From assembly GCA_034434635.1 (NCBI GenBank), contig DAOTYX010000139.1, forward strand, positions 1-16,426: a stretch of DNA of 16,426 nucleotides, in the 5' to 3' direction. The notes below the pieces were generated by a model, which worked only from the letters and a program-made list of their open reading frames with translations, did no database searches and was not told the DNA's origin. Below, one piece after another: positions 16,397 to 16,426 of the stretch. This DNA is from DAOTYX01 sp034434635. GTDB taxonomy: Bacteria; Chloroflexota; Anaerolineae; B4-G1; DUEL01. The position numbers and the translations under genes were made by a program. How positions within the stretch are numbered: position 1 is the first letter of the stretch; the number at the start of each line of letters is the position of its first letter.

Positions 16397-16426
16397 TATG
16401 GCTCCTGTCGAGTTGCGGCTGAGCCG

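Overview
High-GC bacterial chromosome with dense genes, several ATGA/TGAGG-type overlaps, and no rRNA, tRNA or CRISPR array. The best taxonomic guess is a member of the Chloroflexota (Anaerolineae-like). This rests on recollection: the RNase J, DnaG and sigma proteins have that flavour, and the two-gene HTH-like module at 10759-12790 resembles hypothetical proteins I associate with that phylum. No search was run.

Layout. (1) 1-2004, minus strand: RNase J, followed by the start of a glycosyltransferase cut by the window edge. (2) 2005-2295: a divergent control region with two good sigma-70-type promoters facing away from each other. The RNase J leader holds a strong hairpin. The dnaG leader holds a perfect 60-bp three-way-junction palindrome and a short tandem repeat that runs up to the start codon. 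(3) 2296-7090, plus strand: dnaG and rpoD, the core of the classical macromolecular-synthesis operon, with a kynureninase gene whose Shine-Dalgarno overlaps the rpoD stop. (4) 7081-7550: ruins of a FAD-dependent monooxygenase gene, missing its 3' part and split by a 132-bp MITE. The MITE has 17-bp terminal inverted repeats and a 5-bp target duplication, and removing it in silico restores one reading frame. (5) 7561-10643: a GxGYxYP-family protein overlapping a GPH/MelB-type sugar:cation symporter, probably a small glycoside uptake/processing unit. (6) 10649-12790: a near-consensus promoter driving two proteins of unknown function with helix-turn-helix-like segments. (7) 12791-12919: a convergent intergenic region with hairpins. 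(8) 12920-16396, minus strand: a very large (1158 aa) GH13-type alpha-amylase-family protein in which the usual Asn-His-Asp motif reads Asn-Pro-Asp.

How the parts fit. The left half is core information processing (RNA decay, replication priming, the main sigma factor). The right half is carbohydrate-related and clade-specific accessory genes. The most unusual structures are the RNA-forming repeat at the 5' end of the dnaG-rpoD transcript, opposite a 5'-end-dependent RNase gene; the MITE-killed monooxygenase next to kynureninase; the uncharacterised two-gene module; and the GH13 variant.
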